From Nitrospiria bacterium (GTDB lineage Bacteria > Nitrospirota > Nitrospiria > Nitrospirales > UBA8639), in assembly GCA_030430725.1 (NCBI GenBank), contig JAUIKP010000085.1, positions 1-9,754 on the forward strand: a stretch of DNA of 9,754 nucleotides. Reading direction: 5' to 3'. Position 1 is the stretch's first letter; each line of letters opens with the position of its first letter. This document shows, in pieces, positions 7,196-9,754 of this stretch. The notes beneath the pieces are model-generated. The model was given only the letters and a program-made list of their open reading frames with translations. It made no database searches and was not told the DNA's origin. The translations under genes were made by a program, and so were the position numbers.

Positions 7196-7374
7196 TGCTC
7201 GTATCCTTCACAGGTTAGAAAGTCACATGCAAACGCAGATGGGTTTTACGGACTGACGAATAACCAGAGATCTATGCTGAAAAAAATGCGTTGCTCCGTC
7301 TTGGAACAATGGATTCGACTGGAGCTACTCACGATTCAATTTCCCGCTGACAACCATTTTGCTCAAGGCCCGAA
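7196..7374. other. Spacer between the two ATPase genes
   Basis: This 179-bp gap is unusually long for a tightly coupled operon. It contains a possible minus-strand hairpin followed by a seven-T run (7280-7309) and the ribosome site of the downstream ATPase. No coding frame is credible and no confident promoter was identified, although separate initiation for the downstream gene is possible. Confidence 0.5.
7280..7309 (-). terminator. Possible intrinsic terminator or attenuator between paralogs
   Basis: Read on the minus strand, TTGTTCC (7309-7303), loop AAGAC, and GGAGCAA (7297-7291) form a 7-bp stem with one G-U pair. CGC then follows and, after one T-A step, a run of seven T (7286-7280). 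The hairpin is modest and separated from the T-run by a few bases. Partial termination or attenuation after the upstream ATPase is therefore more likely than full termination. Confidence 0.4.
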
Positions 7375-9651
7375 CTAGCACGACTCGGAAAGTGCCGGAT
7401 GAAGCCGGTCTTCCTGCTCCCCTTCTAATTCAGAATCCTCTGAATAATCTTGTCGAATTTCCGTTAATTCAATTTCGACTTTTTGTGTGGGATCAAGACG
7501 CGTCAAATCCCATTCGGTAATCCAGCCTTTGACATATTCACGCATCCGAGTGCTGGATAATCGCTCAATTGTCGGGACCTGAGGTGGTTCCCACCCATAT
7601 GCCGCGCCATGCAGGCCACGAATTTTATGGTAAATTTCTTCCACAAGCTGATCATAAGGACCGACCAAGGGTATGCGCTCGCATTCAATGAGCCGCATTC
7701 CCTGTTCCGCTTGGCGGGACAGCACCAAATCGGTTTCCGATCCTGATTCTCGCAGCTTTTCCGGCACTTTTTCCCGATCACCCTTCTCATCCAGAATCGC
7801 ACTTTGAAAATCATCCGTGAGCGCCATCACCGACGCCAATCCGGATTTATAGCCAAGATCTGCAAAGCTGGAAGCTTCCAGGCGGCCCAGCCACCTGGCT
7901 AATTCTGCGTAGGACTGGGCGCGTTGCTTAAAGGAATACCTGCCAATGATTTCTGCCTCGTCGATCAGTAAAATCCAACCGGAATATCCTGCCGCGATCA
8001 TGAGACGTGAAACAAATTTAAAGCGTTGCAACGCCATCTCCATGGGGGAGACTCGTTCAAATCGATAGGAAGCACCCGCATCACAGGATTTGAGATAGCG
8101 CTTGATTTCAGCATCGGTCAATGGGTCCCCTGCCCAAAATCGAATGATCCGGTGACTTAATTCAGGATCATTCACCATACGTTCGTACAGAAACACCGAG
8201 GCGGCAAACCGCCCATCAATTTCTCCGCCCTGACGATGCACCCATTCATAAAAATTCGCGTATTGGGGACTCTTAAAATTCAAATCCGCTGCCACCTCAG
8301 CCAAGACATCTCCTCGTTTTTCGGGAATATGAGCAGACTCAATGGCCGATCGAAACATCAATGCGGGACTATACAAAGGTGTTTCCTTACTTATTACGAC
8401 CTTGCTACACACGAATCTGGATTCCAATGCCATATGTCTCAAGGATTCAAGTAAATGTGATTTCCCCGTACCAAATCCCCCCTCAATCAACATGCCTTTT
8501 GTGGTCCAACCCTTATGAATGCTGGCCTGGGCGTCCTGCAACATCTGTTGAAATTTGGATTTGACCATCGGCTGTGGACATCCAAGCGCTTGGACCACTC
8601 CCGGACTCGGGACACCTGCACGCAAGGATTCAATGACCCGTTGATGCTGCACATCGTCTTTTCGGTTTCCCACTCTGGCCAGTAGACTGCATTCGGTAAA
8701 GACTGCCTTCTGATCCGTCAACCTGACCATTGGGGCGAAGGGATTTTGACGGGTTTTATCCCTGACATCATCCCAAATGCGAAGCTTTAAGGCTTCATAC
8801 CGATTCAGGCCCAGCCGTTGATCCGAGAGAAAGGCTTGTGAGGTGACCACCACAACCAATAGCCCTTCGATTTCATCGCTGCCATCGATGAATTGTCTCA
8901 GCATCTCATATGCATCCATAACCGCAGAGGGCGAATAGTTCAGGGAGGTTGCACCGGCTACCTTGCCGCCTGTAAAGGCTGAAATATCGATGGTCAGGAC
9001 CATACCGGGTTTCCCCACCAGGCGGGTCCAATGGGCCAAGGAGACAATGAGGTCACGCGCATTACTGCGGGTAACCTTTTCAAAAATCAATATTTTTTTA
9101 AGAGTCGCCATTTGTTTCAACTCGCCTCGAAGCCAGGCCTTAATGGCTCCCGACTCTTTAGAGGGACTATCAGGTAACTCCAACTGCCCTAAACACAACT
9201 GGATCATGGCCAGTCGAAATTCCCGACTCATGTGAAAGTCATGAAACAAGCTCCCTTCCAACCATGCGTTCAGTTCTCGGAGCATCGTGGCTTCATCACA
9301 ACTATTGAGAGAGGCCAGAAAAGACCAGCAACATTCCTCCCGCCGGTCAGGGATCTTCCATTGATGCTCTCGAAAGAGTTTTTTGACATACTCGAATGCC
9401 AAAGCATCCCAATCAATTTGTCTGGCTATTTCCTTAAACAACAGATCAATGAGTTGAACCTTCGTACAATGGGAATCCGCGTGTATCGTGACAAAGCCTT
9501 GCTCCCGTGATAGCTCCCCCACCCCCACGCTCACAGCTTTCGTGTTCTGAGCCTCCTCCACGACCGCAAATTTAACCGCCGATCCTCCACGACGAATAAA
9601 CTCTTGCAGATAGGCGGATTTGAGCACGTTCAACCATTCCTGTGGAGACAT
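7375..9651 (-). CDS. BrxD/DUF2791-related P-loop ATPase, double-domain, upstream paralog
   Basis: This encodes 758 residues, collinear with the 774-residue neighbour along almost its whole length and, by eye, around half identical. The active module has lead-in HQRVIESLRAGVP (336-348), Walker A GGFGTGKS (391-398), Walker B WILLIDEAE with D564-E565, and the sensor-like ALTDDF (610-615). The N-terminal half repeats the same degenerate plan: GGSAVKFAV (22-30) without a P-loop lysine-serine, and MVLTIDIS with D222 followed by isoleucine. It shares the tail STRMREYV (700-707). Differences cluster in the segment after Walker B (about 589-606), the acidic linker (618-645) and the last 30 residues. 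ATG at 9651 follows TGAGGA (9659-9664) at 7-nt spacing. The first visible gene of a leftward unit, its upstream neighbours lie beyond the window. The two conserved copies suggest a hetero-oligomer or specialised subunits rather than a recent duplicate. Confidence 0.85.
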   Translation of the reverse strand: MSPQEWLNVLKSAYLQEFIRRGGSAVKFAVVEEAQNTKAVSVGVGELSREQGFVTIHADSHCTKVQLIDLLFKEIARQIDWDALAFEYVKKLFREHQWKIPDRREECCWSFLASLNSCDEATMLRELNAWLEGSLFHDFHMSREFRLAMIQLCLGQLELPDSPSKESGAIKAWLRGELKQMATLKKILIFEKVTRSNARDLIVSLAHWTRLVGKPGMVLTIDISAFTGGKVAGATSLNYSPSAVMDAYEMLRQFIDGSDEIEGLLVVVVTSQAFLSDQRLGLNRYEALKLRIWDDVRDKTRQNPFAPMVRLTDQKAVFTECSLLARVGNRKDDVQHQRVIESLRAGVPSPGVVQALGCPQPMVKSKFQQMLQDAQASIHKGWTTKGMLIEGGFGTGKSHLLESLRHMALESRFVCSKVVISKETPLYSPALMFRSAIESAHIPEKRGDVLAEVAADLNFKSPQYANFYEWVHRQGGEIDGRFAASVFLYERMVNDPELSHRIIRFWAGDPLTDAEIKRYLKSCDAGASYRFERVSPMEMALQRFKFVSRLMIAAGYSGWILLIDEAEIIGRYSFKQRAQSYAELARWLGRLEASSFADLGYKSGLASVMALTDDFQSAILDEKGDREKVPEKLRESGSETDLVLSRQAEQGMRLIECERIPLVGPYDQLVEEIYHKIRGLHGAAYGWEPPQVPTIERLSSTRMREYVKGWITEWDLTRLDPTQKVEIELTEIRQDYSEDSELEGEQEDRLHPALSESC

Positions 9652-9754
9652 AAATTTTTCCTCAATATCCTGTTAATCTCATTGGTCTTCTCGGTTCACC
9701 CTAGGGAAACTTAAATACGTTCGCGGTCCGTTTACCCCCCTACAAAGGAAATTC
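9652..9754. other. Upstream flank of the ATPase pair
   Basis: These 103 bp hold the ribosome site of the upstream ATPase and otherwise nothing I can assign. All three minus-strand frames meet stop codons here, so any further gene of the unit ends near or beyond the window edge. No reliable promoter hexamers were found. Confidence 0.4.

Noticed and set aside
4871..9651. A complete BREX or Pgl locus
   Set aside because: Only the BrxD-like ATPase relation is seen. No methyltransferase, PglZ-type phosphatase, Lon-like protease or BrxC/PglY-sized ATPase is in the window.

Overview
The window reads as a chromosomal segment of a Gram-negative, roughly 50% GC environmental bacterium. A Nitrospira-type (Nitrospirota) host is my best guess, from the style of the 206-bp intergenic repeat near the left end and of the proteins. 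This rests on memory and was not checked by a search. No rRNA, tRNA, CRISPR array, integrase or intact insertion sequence is visible.

Layout. Bases 1-598 carry no gene. They hold a MITE-like element with 19-nt terminal inverted repeats (41-246) and then a nested set of inverted repeats (296-362). One plus-strand gene follows (599-1162), encoding a small exported protein. Every other gene is on the minus strand: a small zinc-ribbon-like protein (1640-1248); a two-gene two-component operon, with a membrane histidine kinase carrying a periplasmic c-type haem motif (4225-2483) and a single-domain response regulator (2462-2019); a 645-bp gap without a convincing gene (4226-4870); and two large paralogous P-loop ATPases in tandem (7195-4871 and 9651-7375).

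How the genes may work together. The kinase and regulator are 20 bp apart and form a standard sensor-receiver pair. The haem motif suggests a redox, small-gas or electron-transport input. The regulator has no DNA-binding domain, so output must pass through another protein. The ATPases are related to the BrxD / DUF2791 'BREX system ATP-binding' family, but each has an extra N-terminal half that looks like a second, catalytically dead copy of the same fold. Their transcription enters from beyond the right edge, so any partner genes (helicase, nuclease, TerB-like or others) would lie there and are not visible.

The tandem double-ATPase pair is the most interesting content. It could be the motor part of a defence or DNA-maintenance system that is not classical BREX, because no PglX or PglZ is present in the window.
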